64,000 bases of DNA from Arthrobacter sp. SPG23 (GTDB lineage Bacteria > Actinomycetota > Actinomycetes > Actinomycetales > Micrococcaceae), in contig NZ_JYCN01000028.1 in assembly GCF_000876655.1 (NCBI RefSeq), positions 62,001 to 126,000 of the forward strand. The letters are read 5' to 3'. How positions within the stretch are numbered: position 1 is the first letter of the stretch; the number at the start of each line of letters is the position of its first letter. Below the pieces are notes generated by a model. It was not told the origin of the DNA, did no database searches, and saw nothing but the letters and a program-made list of their open reading frames with translations. A program made the translations under genes and the position numbers. Below are positions 16,108 to 23,947 of the stretch, one piece after another.

Positions 16108-17067
16108 ATGAGTGAATCCCCAGAAACCCCCGAGCCCTCCCCTGCCCAGTCGCCGGAGGCCGCACCGGAGCATCCGCAGGCAGCACGCCCTGTGACTCCC
16201 GGGAGCCAGGCCTCGTTCGGTACGTACGGCGGCCGGCCGGTCAGTTTCGTGCGCCGCGGAACCCGGCTGCAGGGCCGCCGCCAGCAGGCCTGGGAGGAGC
16301 ACTCGGACCGCTGGGCCGTGGATGTCCCGCGGCACATCGCCAACACGTCGGTGCACCCGGACTACGTGTTCGACGCCGAGGCGGAGTTTGGCCGGACGGC
16401 TCCTTTGATCGTGGAGATCGGATCGGGCCTGGGCGATGCCGTCTGCCACGCCGCCGAAGAGAACCCGGACTGGGACTTCCTGGCCGTGGAGGTGTACACG
16501 CCGGGCCTCGCGAACACCATGATCAAGATCAACAGCCGCAAGCTCAGCAACGTGCGCGTCGTGGAGGCCAACGCCCCGGAAGTCCTGGCCACCATGCTGC
16601 CCGCGGGTTCGGTCAGCGAGGTGTGGGTGTTCTTCCCCGACCCGTGGCACAAGTCGCGGCACCACAAGCGCCGGCTCATCCAGCCCGAGTTCGCTGCCCT
16701 CGTTGCCACGGCGCTGAAGCCCGGCGGCCTGTTCCGTGTGGCCACCGACTGGTCCAACTATGCCGTCCATGTCCGCGATGTGATGGCCGGCTCCGCCGAC
16801 TTCGTGAACCTGCACGACGGCGAGCGCAGGGGCCCGGAAAGCCCGCTCACCCAGGTGTGGCAGTCCGGCGTCGAGTCCCTGGTGGGCGGGGCGCCGGTCA
16901 AGGAGGGCCGTGCCCCGGTGAGCACCGAACACACCGGCCCCAACGAAGGCGTGGACGAAACCGGCGGCTGGGCGCCGCGCTTCGAGGGCCGCATCCGGAC
17001 GAGCTTCGAAAGCAAGGCCCACGAAGCAGGCCGCCTCATCTTCGATCTGTGCTACCGGCGGCTATGA
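16108..17067 (+). CDS. trmB: tRNA (guanine-N7-)-methyltransferase
   Basis: Methylates G46 in the variable loop of many tRNAs with S-adenosylmethionine. The 319-aa protein has the SAM-binding VEIGSGLGDA, DFLAVEVYTPG and VVEANAPE strands, and the substrate motif PDPWHKSRHHKRRL typical of TrmB. A Pro/Glu-rich ~40-residue leader and a ~50-residue insertion near residues 265-295 (VKEGRAPVSTEHTGPNEG) lengthen it beyond common homologues. ATG 16108 is preceded by GGAAAGG. The stop is 6 nt from the next gene, suggesting coupling. Confidence 0.92.
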   Translation: MSESPETPEPSPAQSPEAAPEHPQAARPVTPGSQASFGTYGGRPVSFVRRGTRLQGRRQQAWEEHSDRWAVDVPRHIANTSVHPDYVFDAEAEFGRTAPLIVEIGSGLGDAVCHAAEENPDWDFLAVEVYTPGLANTMIKINSRKLSNVRVVEANAPEVLATMLPAGSVSEVWVFFPDPWHKSRHHKRRLIQPEFAALVATALKPGGLFRVATDWSNYAVHVRDVMAGSADFVNLHDGERRGPESPLTQVWQSGVESLVGGAPVKEGRAPVSTEHTGPNEGVDETGGWAPRFEGRIRTSFESKAHEAGRLIFDLCYRRL

Positions 17068-17073
17068 TGCACC

Positions 17074-17469
17074 ATGGCCTCCGCACAGCCCGCCGCCCCG
17101 CAACGCCCGTCCGCTGATTCGCGCGGGCTGGCGGCCGGCATCACCAGCCTGGTGTGTGCTGTGCTGGCACCGGTCGCGGCCATGGTGGGCCTGTCAACGT
17201 TCATCATGGCGGCCGCCGAGCCATTGATGGCGAACGTCCCGCTGGCGGACACCAGCGGCTATTGGGCGCTGCTGACCATTCTGGTGTGCCTGCTGGCCGG
17301 TCTGGTCCTGACCTCGGTGATCACCGGAATCGTGGCGATCAAACGGTCACGACGGATGAACGCAGGGAGGATCACCGGGCTCCTGGGCCTGGCTTTTACC
17401 ACCTTCAACCTGACCGGCGGCATGTGGACCTGGGCGGGCCTGGCCGGCCCCTGGCCCCTCCTCGGCTAA
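17074..17469 (+). CDS. small membrane protein, DUF4190-like
   Basis: 131 aa, function unknown. A short Ala/Pro-rich head (MASAQPAAPQRPSADSRG) is followed by hydrophobic segments at about residues 20-50 and 65-90, a basic loop IKRSRRMNAGR, and a last hydrophobic segment ending in WPLLG. The pattern of two helices with a basic IKRSRR(x)nAGRI loop is that of DUF4190-type proteins common in actinobacteria. It starts 6 nt after the trmB stop and is convergent with the gene ending at 17478. Confidence 0.6.
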   Translation: MASAQPAAPQRPSADSRGLAAGITSLVCAVLAPVAAMVGLSTFIMAAAEPLMANVPLADTSGYWALLTILVCLLAGLVLTSVITGIVAIKRSRRMNAGRITGLLGLAFTTFNLTGGMWTWAGLAGPWPLLG

Positions 17470-17477
17470 GTGCCGCC

Positions 17478-17924
17478 TCAGCTCACCCTGATGGCGCCGA
17501 CCACTTCCTTGAGCAGGCCGATCCGCGGCTCGAGCTGGGGGTCGGCATACGGCCAGATCACCACCACACCGATGAACCGGTCCTTCTCCCACACGCCCAC
17601 AGTGGCGGCCGCTTTCGCGTCGCCCCGCTGGTCGTCATAGCCGACGACGACGGCGTAGGCGGCTTTGCCGGGGAGGTTGAGTTCGCCCTCGGTCAGCAGG
17701 CTGCCGCCGCGCTCTTCAAGGTAGTGGGATGACATGAGGTGCGCCCAGCCGTTGGCCTCTGCCGGACCTTCAACGGAGGTGTCATCCTTGATGACGGTGA
17801 CGAGGACGTCCCCCAGCAGCCCGAACTGTTCGGTGTCGGGGCCGGCGGTGGAGTCGTCCAGGACCAGGGTGTGCTCGGGGAAATCCGCCGTGAAACCGAG
17901 CGGGGATTCGATGTGGACTGTCAT
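17478..17924 (-). CDS. uncharacterised protein partnered with the WXG100-like gene
   Basis: 148 aa, cytosolic by sequence (no signal peptide or membrane helix). The N-terminus HIESPLGFTADFPEHTLVL and the ending LLKEVVGAIRVS recall the DcrB/LpqN-like alpha/beta fold, but I cannot assign it firmly. It follows the WXG100-like gene by 75 bp on the same strand, so the two are probably co-transcribed. A chaperone-like or accessory role for the larger protein is a guess from position alone. Confidence 0.5.
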   Translation of the reverse strand: MTVHIESPLGFTADFPEHTLVLDDSTAGPDTEQFGLLGDVLVTVIKDDTSVEGPAEANGWAHLMSSHYLEERGGSLLTEGELNLPGKAAYAVVVGYDDQRGDAKAAATVGVWEKDRFIGVVVIWPYADPQLEPRIGLLKEVVGAIRVS

Positions 17925-17999
17925 GGCTGGTGGTTGCTCCTTCAGCGGTAACTCAATATTGGCAGGGCAGGCGCGGCGTTTGCCGGGCAGGCGGTGGAA

Positions 18000-19577
18000 C
18001 TACAGCCGGGACAGCTTGGTGTCGTTCGGGACCTTCTGGTACGTACTGACGTTGGTGCTGACCTGGTTCTCCGTGCTGACCTTGACCTCGCCGGCCTTGA
18101 CGTCGAAACCGGCCTCGTTGGACGCCGTGACCACACTGTTCACCTGGACCGTGGCCGACCCGGCCTCGTAGAGCTTCGCGGCGTCCCTGGCCGCTGCGGC
18201 GTCGTTCCCCAGGGCCACGTTCTTCATGTAGCTGTCGATCACTGCGCTGTTTTCCGGCGTGTAGTCGATGTCGATCTTGACGGTGCCCTGCGTGCCTGCG
18301 GTCACGCTGGATTCCACGCTGCCGGCTTTGACATCCATGCCCTCCTTGACGCCCTGCGCCACGGTACCTTCCATGGACAGGGACACCGAACTGAGGTTGT
18401 TCTCCTTGTCCATGTTCAGCTCCAGGCCGCCCTTGCCCGAAGCCTCGAACGTCCGGCCGTCCAGGTCCAGGTTGCCTTTCGCGGACACTTCCACGCTGCC
18501 CTTGGATGTCCCGTCACTGAGGTTCTTCTCATAGGCCAGTTCCAGCTTCGCGGAGGCGGCGGCATCGGCCGAATCGGCCCCTGCCTCAAAGCTCAGCGAC
18601 CCCTTGGCTTTGTCCTCGTGGCCGCTGGAGCCGTTATCGGAGGCGGCCTCGTTCAGGGTGTCCAGGATGTAGTCCGGCGGGTTGCCGGCAACATCCTTGA
18701 TATCGCCCACGCTGTCCGGCGGAAGGTCCGCGTACATCTGGTTCCGGGCCGCCATGGCTTCTTCAATGCTGTCGAACGTGTACTCGCGGGCCACTTCGCC
18801 GGTCAGGGTGGCACCGGCGGACCCCGTAGCGTCGTTCACGCCCAGGCCCATGTTGCCGTAGACCTTCACGGTGGCCGAGCCGTCCGCGTTTTCCACCACC
18901 TCGGTGCCCACCTCGGCGCCGCCGTGGACCCACAGGACGCGGGCTTCGATGGAGGCCTTGCCCGTCTCGGTGTAGACGGGGATGTCTTCCTTGGCCAGAT
19001 CCAGCAGGTGCTGCCGCGCGAGGTCCTGCGCTGAGGCCGGGATACCGCCGTCCATGGCCATCAGGTCCCTGGCCAGCGGGCCGTCCGGGCCTTCGCCCTC
19101 GATCAGGTACTTCTTGTCCGCGGCGGAGAGGTTGTCCCACCACTTGGCCTGTTCCTCGGGGCTGGCCCCGGCCATCCTGTCCAGCTGGCCCTGGAGGTCA
19201 GCGCGGTGTTCGGCGGCCTCGCGGGCAGCTTCGAGTTTTTCCTGCACCCAATTCTTTGCCTGGTCAAGCAGGGCGGGGAGCCCGCCCGTCGCCGCGCCGG
19301 TTCCGCCGGTGCCCGCCGCGGAGGATTCTTCCTGCTCCGCGGCGTGCTGGAGGAGGATCTTCGAGTTCTGCCGGAGGCTTGCCACCACCCGCTCGATGCT
19401 GGGGCGGTGGCTGCCGGTCCACTCCTGCCGGAAACGCTCGCCGTCGCCGCCTTTCCACGGGGCGGCAAGGATCTGGCTCTGCAGCGAGGTGGCCCTGGTG
19501 CTGAGCTGCGAAGCAGCTTTGTCTGCGGCCTTGGCCAAGGCGCGAAGCTGACTGACGTCAGCACCGTAAAAAGTCAT
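18000..19577 (-). CDS. WXG100-like N-terminal domain with long beta-rich C-terminus
   Basis: 525 aa. Residues 1-~95 are helical and match the WXG100/ESAT-6-like pattern: MTFYGADVSQLRALAKAAD, then the central W41-K-G43 turn (APWKGGDG) and a second helix. A coiled, charged linker (~120-160) follows. The remaining ~330 residues alternate short polar/hydrophobic stretches such as GSVEVSAKGNLDLDGRTF and GGLELNMDKENNLSSVSLSM, which read as repeated beta strands. There are no cysteines, signal peptide or membrane helix. Secretion by a type VII system is the natural inference, but no EccC or other ESX gene is in the window. The ATG at 19575-19577 was chosen because the WXG fold begins there. Confidence 0.6.
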   Translation of the reverse strand: MTFYGADVSQLRALAKAADKAASQLSTRATSLQSQILAAPWKGGDGERFRQEWTGSHRPSIERVVASLRQNSKILLQHAAEQEESSAAGTGGTGAATGGLPALLDQAKNWVQEKLEAAREAAEHRADLQGQLDRMAGASPEEQAKWWDNLSAADKKYLIEGEGPDGPLARDLMAMDGGIPASAQDLARQHLLDLAKEDIPVYTETGKASIEARVLWVHGGAEVGTEVVENADGSATVKVYGNMGLGVNDATGSAGATLTGEVAREYTFDSIEEAMAARNQMYADLPPDSVGDIKDVAGNPPDYILDTLNEAASDNGSSGHEDKAKGSLSFEAGADSADAAASAKLELAYEKNLSDGTSKGSVEVSAKGNLDLDGRTFEASGKGGLELNMDKENNLSSVSLSMEGTVAQGVKEGMDVKAGSVESSVTAGTQGTVKIDIDYTPENSAVIDSYMKNVALGNDAAAARDAAKLYEAGSATVQVNSVVTASNEAGFDVKAGEVKVSTENQVSTNVSTYQKVPNDTKLSRL

Positions 19578-19653
19578 GGTTTCTCCCCAGAGAGTGATGC
19601 AGGTGCGAGGTGGTGGCTGGTCCATATCGTGCCACGTTGCACCAGGGGGTGCC

Positions 19654-20679
19654 ATGGGCATCACTCCCCATGCGGCCCCTCCGGCAGCCCGGGGCGCCCC
19701 GCCCGCCACCGCCGTAGCTCACGTTCCGGAGCGGGAAACGGGGCAGGCCGCTGTGCCCGGACGGGGAACTGTTCCGGAGCCGGTTCCCGTGGCACGATTG
19801 GCCTTTAACACCAACGGCGGGACAAACCCGCAGCGACGAGAACTGCACGAGGATCCGGACATCAAAAAAGAACTGAGAGAAGCCGCCGGGACGGCTGAGG
19901 AAGTCACCAATTCGCGTCCGCTGGAGATCATGGCCCGGGCCGGCTTCGCCGTGAGCGGCATCCTGCATTTCCTGGTGGGTGCCATCGCCATCCGCCTGGC
20001 GATGGGCGGTGAGGGCAAGGCGGACGTCAGCGGTGCCGTGGAGGAACTCTCCGGCCAGCCGGCCGGGCCCATCCTGCTGTGGAGCAGCTTCGCCGCCTGC
20101 GTTGCGCTCGCCATCTGGCAGACCAGCGATGCGATCTTCGACTTCAGCCACCTGCCAAAGCGCGAAAAAATCGGCAAGAAACTTAAGGCAGCGGGCCAGG
20201 CCGTGGTCTTTGCCGGCTTCGCCGTTACGCTGGCCTCGTTCGCCATCGGCACCGGGAAGGACAACAGCCGGTCCACCAGCGATTTCACCATTGCGCTGAT
20301 GAAAGCCCCCGGCGGGGTCGCGCTGCTGATTGTCATCGGCGCCGCGGTGGCCGTCGCAGGGATTGTGTATGGGATCCGCGGCGTCCGGAAGTCGTTCGAA
20401 AAGAACCTCAGGATGCCTGCCCCGGGCACCACGCGTACTGCCGTCAGTGTCCTGGGCGTGGTGGGTTACGTCGCGAAGGGCTTCGCGCTGCTGCTGGTGG
20501 GCCTGCTGATTGTCATCGCCACCATCCGGTCACACCCGGAGGAATCCACCGGGCTCGACGGCGGCCTGAAGGCCCTGCGGGACCAGCCGTTCGGGCTCTA
20601 TCTGCTGGCCGCCGCCGGAATCGGCCTGATTTGCTACGGCGTCTATTCCATGATGCGGGCAAAACTGGCCAAGATGTGA
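19654..20679 (+). CDS. DUF1206 membrane protein
   Basis: Integral membrane protein with three repeats of the DUF1206 two-helix unit. Each begins with a glycine-containing helix such as RAGFAVSGILHFLVG, GQAVVFAGFAVTLAS and VLGVVGYVAKGFALLLVG. Function is unknown. At 341 aa it has a ~90-residue polar N-terminal extension before the first unit (starting NSRPLEIMARAG) that is longer than in most homologues. ATG 19654 has AGGGGGT upstream; an internal start near VARLAFNTNGG would remove most of the extension. It diverges from the WXG100-like gene. Confidence 0.75.
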   Translation: MGITPHAAPPAARGAPPATAVAHVPERETGQAAVPGRGTVPEPVPVARLAFNTNGGTNPQRRELHEDPDIKKELREAAGTAEEVTNSRPLEIMARAGFAVSGILHFLVGAIAIRLAMGGEGKADVSGAVEELSGQPAGPILLWSSFAACVALAIWQTSDAIFDFSHLPKREKIGKKLKAAGQAVVFAGFAVTLASFAIGTGKDNSRSTSDFTIALMKAPGGVALLIVIGAAVAVAGIVYGIRGVRKSFEKNLRMPAPGTTRTAVSVLGVVGYVAKGFALLLVGLLIVIATIRSHPEESTGLDGGLKALRDQPFGLYLLAAAGIGLICYGVYSMMRAKLAKM

Positions 20680-20708
20680 GCCGCCTGAGTCCGCCCGGGC
20701 CGCCCCGC

Positions 20709-20714
20709 TAGGGT
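20709..20714 (+). promoter_or_regulatory. possible -10 box of a leaderless SRPBCC message
   Basis: TAGGGT ends 6 nt before the ATG at 20721, the same spacing as the -10 boxes of sirA and the binding-protein gene. No convincing -35 was found and no Shine-Dalgarno sequence precedes the gene. Confidence 0.35.
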
Positions 20715-20720
20715 GGACGC

Positions 20721-21200
20721 ATGCCCCAGGTACGCGCCGAACGATTCATCCGACTCGATCCGGAGACCGCCTTTGCGTTCTCCCAGTCCACCGGTGACTT
20801 CCGGTTGAAGTGGGATCCCTTCATCTCGTCGCAGGGCTGGCTGGACGGCGCCCGGGCTGCCGGCAAGGGCGTACGCACCCGGACGGTGTCGAATATGGGC
20901 CTGGTGATGGTGAGCGAATACGTCTCCTTCGCACCGCCCCGGAACGTGGGCATGACCATGGTGTCCGGGCCGTGGTTCTTCGGCAACTTTGGCGGCGGGT
21001 GGCGTTTCACCCCCGCCGACGGCGGGACCCGGGCGGTCTGGAAATACACCTTTTCCTGCCGGCCGGCATGGTTGCGGCCCGCGGCTGAGCGAATCGGCAG
21101 CTGGCTGCTGGGGCGCGAGATCGAAAAGCGCATCGAGGCTTTCGCCCGGGCGTGCGAGGACCCGCAGCTCGTGGCGGAGTTCCGCAGCCTGACGCCCTAG
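20721..21200 (+). CDS. SRPBCC superfamily protein
   Basis: 159-aa cytosolic protein with a START/Bet v1-like (SRPBCC) fold, which binds small hydrophobic ligands. Supporting features are the opening strand RAERFIRLDPETAFAF, the central SEYVSFAPPRNVGMTM and GGWRFTPADGGTRAVWKYTF strands, and a long C-terminal helix (LLGREIEKRIEAFARACED). The ligand and role are not evident. It follows the DUF1206 gene by 41 bp on the same strand but may have its own leaderless promoter. Confidence 0.7.
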   Translation: MPQVRAERFIRLDPETAFAFSQSTGDFRLKWDPFISSQGWLDGARAAGKGVRTRTVSNMGLVMVSEYVSFAPPRNVGMTMVSGPWFFGNFGGGWRFTPADGGTRAVWKYTFSCRPAWLRPAAERIGSWLLGREIEKRIEAFARACEDPQLVAEFRSLTP

Positions 21201-21252
21201 CACCCCGCGAAGTCGCCCGAGTTCGTGGCTCCGGGCCGCGAACTGCGTGACG

Positions 21253-22452
21253 TCACGCCGTCGCCGGGCCGAACCCGCGAACCGGTTCCGGGGCCTCCAG
21301 GGAGGCCCGTACCCGTGCCCCGATGCCCTGCAGCCGCGCCAGGGGTTCGGTGGCGTAGACCAGGCGCACGTACCTTGGCGCCACGTCCTGGCCCCACGCC
21401 GTCATGGGGGTCGCGGCGATCCGGCCGGCAGCCAGGAGCCGCCGGGAGAGTTCCGGTGCCCGCAGCCCCAGCGCCTCGGCATCCAGCAGCATCGACCAGC
21501 CGCCCTCGGGCATCACCACGGGAAGTCCGGCCAGCTCGGCGGCAACGAGGTCGCGGCGCGACTGCCATTCCTGGACGGCGCCGGCAATTCCGTCGTCGCT
21601 GTTGGTGAGGGCAGCGAGGACCCCGGCCTGGCCAAAGCCGCTGGCCACGGTGGTGTTGTAGATCGCCGCGAGGGCCACGTCGCCCATGACCTCCGCGGGG
21701 CCGGCCGCCCAGCCGACCCGCCAGCCGATCATGCGGTAGTTCTTGGAGACTCCGCCGAGCGTGATGGTGCGCGGCGCCAGTTCGGGGAACGACGCCGGAT
21801 GCCGGTACGGCAGTCCGTCGAACAGGATCCGGTCCATGGCGGCGTCGTACAGCAGCCAGCAGTCCGCGTGCTGGCAGGCGTCGCGGACGGCGCCCCACTC
21901 GGCGTCGTTGAGAACGTGGCCGGACGGCATGGACGGGCTCATCAGGAGGACGGCGCGGGTGCGGGCGGAAACCGCCGCCGCCAGCCGTGCCGGGTCGAGG
22001 CGCCAGCGTCCGCCCGAAACCACGAGCGGGACGAACACGGGCACTGCCCCTGCCAGGCGGACCCTGTTGATCATGCCCGCATAGGTGGGATCCGTGAGGA
22101 TCACTTCGTCGCCGTGGTCCACGGTTGCCAGGAGCACGCTCAGCATTCCGGCGAGCGCGCCGCCGGTAATCACCACCTCGGAGCGTGGATCGTAGGAAAG
22201 CCCGGTCTGCTGCCGGAGGCGGTGCGCCACGGCCTGGCGGAGGGCCAGCGTGCCGGTGAAGGGGAGCCAGCTGTTCGCGGCCTTGTTTCCGACTGCCTCG
22301 CGCGTGGCGATGATGGCCGACGGCGGCGGCGCGATGTCCGTGTCCAGGTTCTCCATGCGGAGCACGTCGGGATCACCACCGACGGCGGCTGCCACCTTGT
22401 CGATGCCAAAGGGCTGAATCCGGGCGAACCGCCCGGTCCTGCCGCGGACCAT
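21253..22452 (-). CDS. PLP-dependent class I/II aminotransferase with altered NPTG motif
   Basis: 399-aa fold-type I aminotransferase. PLP-binding lysine K237 lies in LGGVSKNYRMIGWRVGW, the aspartate pairing with the pyridine nitrogen is D203 (WLLYDAAM), and ITGGALAGM is the phosphate-side loop. The usual NPxNPTG motif reads SPSMPSG at residues 172-178, so the second, normally conserved Asn is Met. Substrate unknown. It begins 31 bp after the anti-sigma gene on the same strand and may be the third gene of the sigL operon. The gene at 26962-28188 encodes a second, canonical aminotransferase. Confidence 0.8.
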   Translation of the reverse strand: MVRGRTGRFARIQPFGIDKVAAAVGGDPDVLRMENLDTDIAPPPSAIIATREAVGNKAANSWLPFTGTLALRQAVAHRLRQQTGLSYDPRSEVVITGGALAGMLSVLLATVDHGDEVILTDPTYAGMINRVRLAGAVPVFVPLVVSGGRWRLDPARLAAAVSARTRAVLLMSPSMPSGHVLNDAEWGAVRDACQHADCWLLYDAAMDRILFDGLPYRHPASFPELAPRTITLGGVSKNYRMIGWRVGWAAGPAEVMGDVALAAIYNTTVASGFGQAGVLAALTNSDDGIAGAVQEWQSRRDLVAAELAGLPVVMPEGGWSMLLDAEALGLRAPELSRRLLAAGRIAATPMTAWGQDVAPRYVRLVYATEPLARLQGIGARVRASLEAPEPVRGFGPATA

Positions 22453-22483
22453 GTGCCCAGCGTCCCACCGGCCGCGGAGCGCG

Positions 22484-23191
22484 TCAATGGGCTCCGGACG
22501 AGCCGTCCACCATGGAAATGACGGCCACTGTCTGCTGGCCCTCGTTGCGCAGTTCCACGCTGCTGATCCGGCTGATCTGCACGGGCGTTGCCCCCGTGAT
22601 CCTGGACCGGCCTCCGGGCGTCGCGGACCAGCTGCACGCCCGGTCCTCGGTGCCGTCCTCGCCCTTGACCCACAGGGACAGGGTGCCCTGGGTGGGAAGG
22701 CTGGTGCCGGAAAACGAGACCTCAGTCCCCCATGCCTTCTTCATCAGGGCAAGCTGGACCTGGAGGCCGCCCGGGGCCTCCACGGAGTAGCTCGCGTCCG
22801 GCCGGGGCGGCTGGTTGACCAGCGGCGCAGCCAGCACCCCCAATGCCAGGCACGCGGCGGCTACCGCCCCGACGAACGCCGCCCGCCGCCGTCGCGACTT
22901 CCGCCGCCGTACTGCCAGTTCATCCAGCAGCGCGGCGGGCTCCCCCGCGGAAGCTGCTGCCCCCAACGAAGTAGCTTCCGGGGTAGCCGCCGCTGCCGGC
23001 GGCCCGTTCAGGGCGACGGCGTCGGCAACAGGCAGGGCGTCCAGCAGCGCCGGCAGGCTGGCGAGTTCGTCCAGCTCCCGGCGGCAGTCGGCGCACCCTG
23101 CCAGATGCTGCTCGAACCGCAGCGCTTCAGCCGGTTCCAGGCCGCCCAGCAGGTACGCGCCCAGCAGGTGGTGCTCGTCCGCGCTGCTCAC
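22484..23191 (-). CDS. rslA: zinc-binding anti-sigma factor, RslA/RskA type
   Basis: Membrane anti-sigma factor expected to hold the partner ECF sigma factor inactive. The 235-aa protein has an N-terminal zinc anti-sigma domain with H29-x3-C33-x2-C36 (EQHLAGCADCRRE), a cytoplasmic linker, one membrane helix after a basic stop (RRKSRRRR, then AAFVGAVAAACLALGVL) at about residues 104-123, and an extracytoplasmic sensor domain of the RskA C-terminal type. The GTG start overlaps the sigma stop as GTGA, so the two are translationally coupled. In the M. tuberculosis RslA family the CxxC site is redox sensitive; whether that holds here is inference. Confidence 0.85.
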   Translation of the reverse strand: MSSADEHHLLGAYLLGGLEPAEALRFEQHLAGCADCRRELDELASLPALLDALPVADAVALNGPPAAAATPEATSLGAAASAGEPAALLDELAVRRRKSRRRRAAFVGAVAAACLALGVLAAPLVNQPPRPDASYSVEAPGGLQVQLALMKKAWGTEVSFSGTSLPTQGTLSLWVKGEDGTEDRACSWSATPGGRSRITGATPVQISRISSVELRNEGQQTVAVISMVDGSSGAH

Positions 23192-23688
23192 CGCTGCACC
23201 CCCATTTCGTCCAGGATGGTCCGCAGCGCCCGCACCGCGTAGAACGCACGGGACTTCACCGTCCCGGCGGGGATGTTCAGCTCCACGGCCGTCTCCGCGA
23301 CAGTGCAGCGGCGGTAGTGCAGTGCCACCAGGACGTCCCGGTGTTCGGTGCTTAGCCGGAGCAGGGCCTCCTCCATCAGGACGCGGTTGAGCAGTTCGTC
23401 AACGCGTTCGCTGGCTTCCGCGGGATCCGCCACATCCCGTTCGGCCCCCTCGAGGGGACGGCGCTGGGCCTTCCGGTAGTTGTCGATCATGATGTTCCGT
23501 GCGGTGCGGAAAAGGTAGCTCCGCAGGCTGCCGGTAATCTCCGGAGCCTGCTGCCAGACGCGGAGCACGGTTTCCTGGACGACGTCCTCAGCCAGGTGCG
23601 GATCCCGGCAGGCACTCAGCACAAAGCGCCGCAGCGCCGGGCCGTGCTCCCGGTAAATCGCTGCCACGACGTCTTCATCGAGCGGCAT
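23188..23688 (-). CDS. sigL: ECF RNA polymerase sigma factor, SigL-like
   Basis: 166-aa ECF sigma factor with region 2 (RDPHLAEDVVQETVLRVWQQ, then YLFRTARNIMIDNYRK) and region 4 (LSTEHRDVLVALHYRRCTVAETA, then IPAGTVKSRAFYAVRALR). The ending ILDEMGVQR and the overall pattern are close to M. tuberculosis SigL. Two copies of a SigL-like promoter, GTGAACC-N16-CGTC(A/G)TA, lie just upstream, one for this gene and one for the divergent lipoprotein, arguing for autoregulation. The ATG at 23686-23688 was preferred because GGGAGG precedes it; an ATG at 23724 is in frame but lacks a good ribosome site. Confidence 0.85.
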   Translation of the reverse strand: MPLDEDVVAAIYREHGPALRRFVLSACRDPHLAEDVVQETVLRVWQQAPEITGSLRSYLFRTARNIMIDNYRKAQRRPLEGAERDVADPAEASERVDELLNRVLMEEALLRLSTEHRDVLVALHYRRCTVAETAVELNIPAGTVKSRAFYAVRALRTILDEMGVQR

Positions 23689-23778
23689 CCCCGCCCCTCC
23701 CGCTGTGCTGATGGTGCCCTGCATGGTGTGTGCTGCCTTGCGCTGCCGCGGCGGGCCGGACGCCCGCCATTCCCCACT

Positions 23779-23808
23779 TATGACGCCGCCCGGCCGCAAA
23801 CGGTTCAC
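23779..23808 (-). promoter_or_regulatory. ECF (SigL-type) promoter of the sigL operon
   Basis: Read on the minus strand: GTGAACC (23808-23802), a 16-nt spacer and CGTCATA (23785-23779). This matches the TGAACC-N15/16-CGT pattern reported for SigL in mycobacteria. Transcription would begin near 23772, ~84 nt before the chosen sigma start. Confidence 0.75.
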
Positions 23809-23851
23809 CGGTGCACACGGCACGGAGCAGCCGCTGCCATCCGTTCCGCTT

Positions 23852-23881
23852 GTGAACCATTCTGTTCCCTGGCACGTCGTA
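23852..23881 (+). promoter_or_regulatory. ECF (SigL-type) promoter of the lipoprotein gene
   Basis: GTGAACC (23852-23858), a 16-nt spacer and CGTCGTA (23875-23881). It has the same -35 and spacing as the divergent promoter at 23779-23808, differing by one base in the -10. It points at the lipoprotein gene starting at 23948. Confidence 0.75.
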
Positions 23882-23947
23882 CCGGGTAGCGCCGGTCCGC
23901 ATTGATTCCCGCACCGTTTTGGCCGGCACGAATCCAAGGAGCCGAAC

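Noticed and set aside
17346..17356. GGTCACGACGG, similar to the right arm of the palindromic elements
   Set aside because: Within the coding sequence of a small membrane protein (IKRSRR loop) and without a partner arm.
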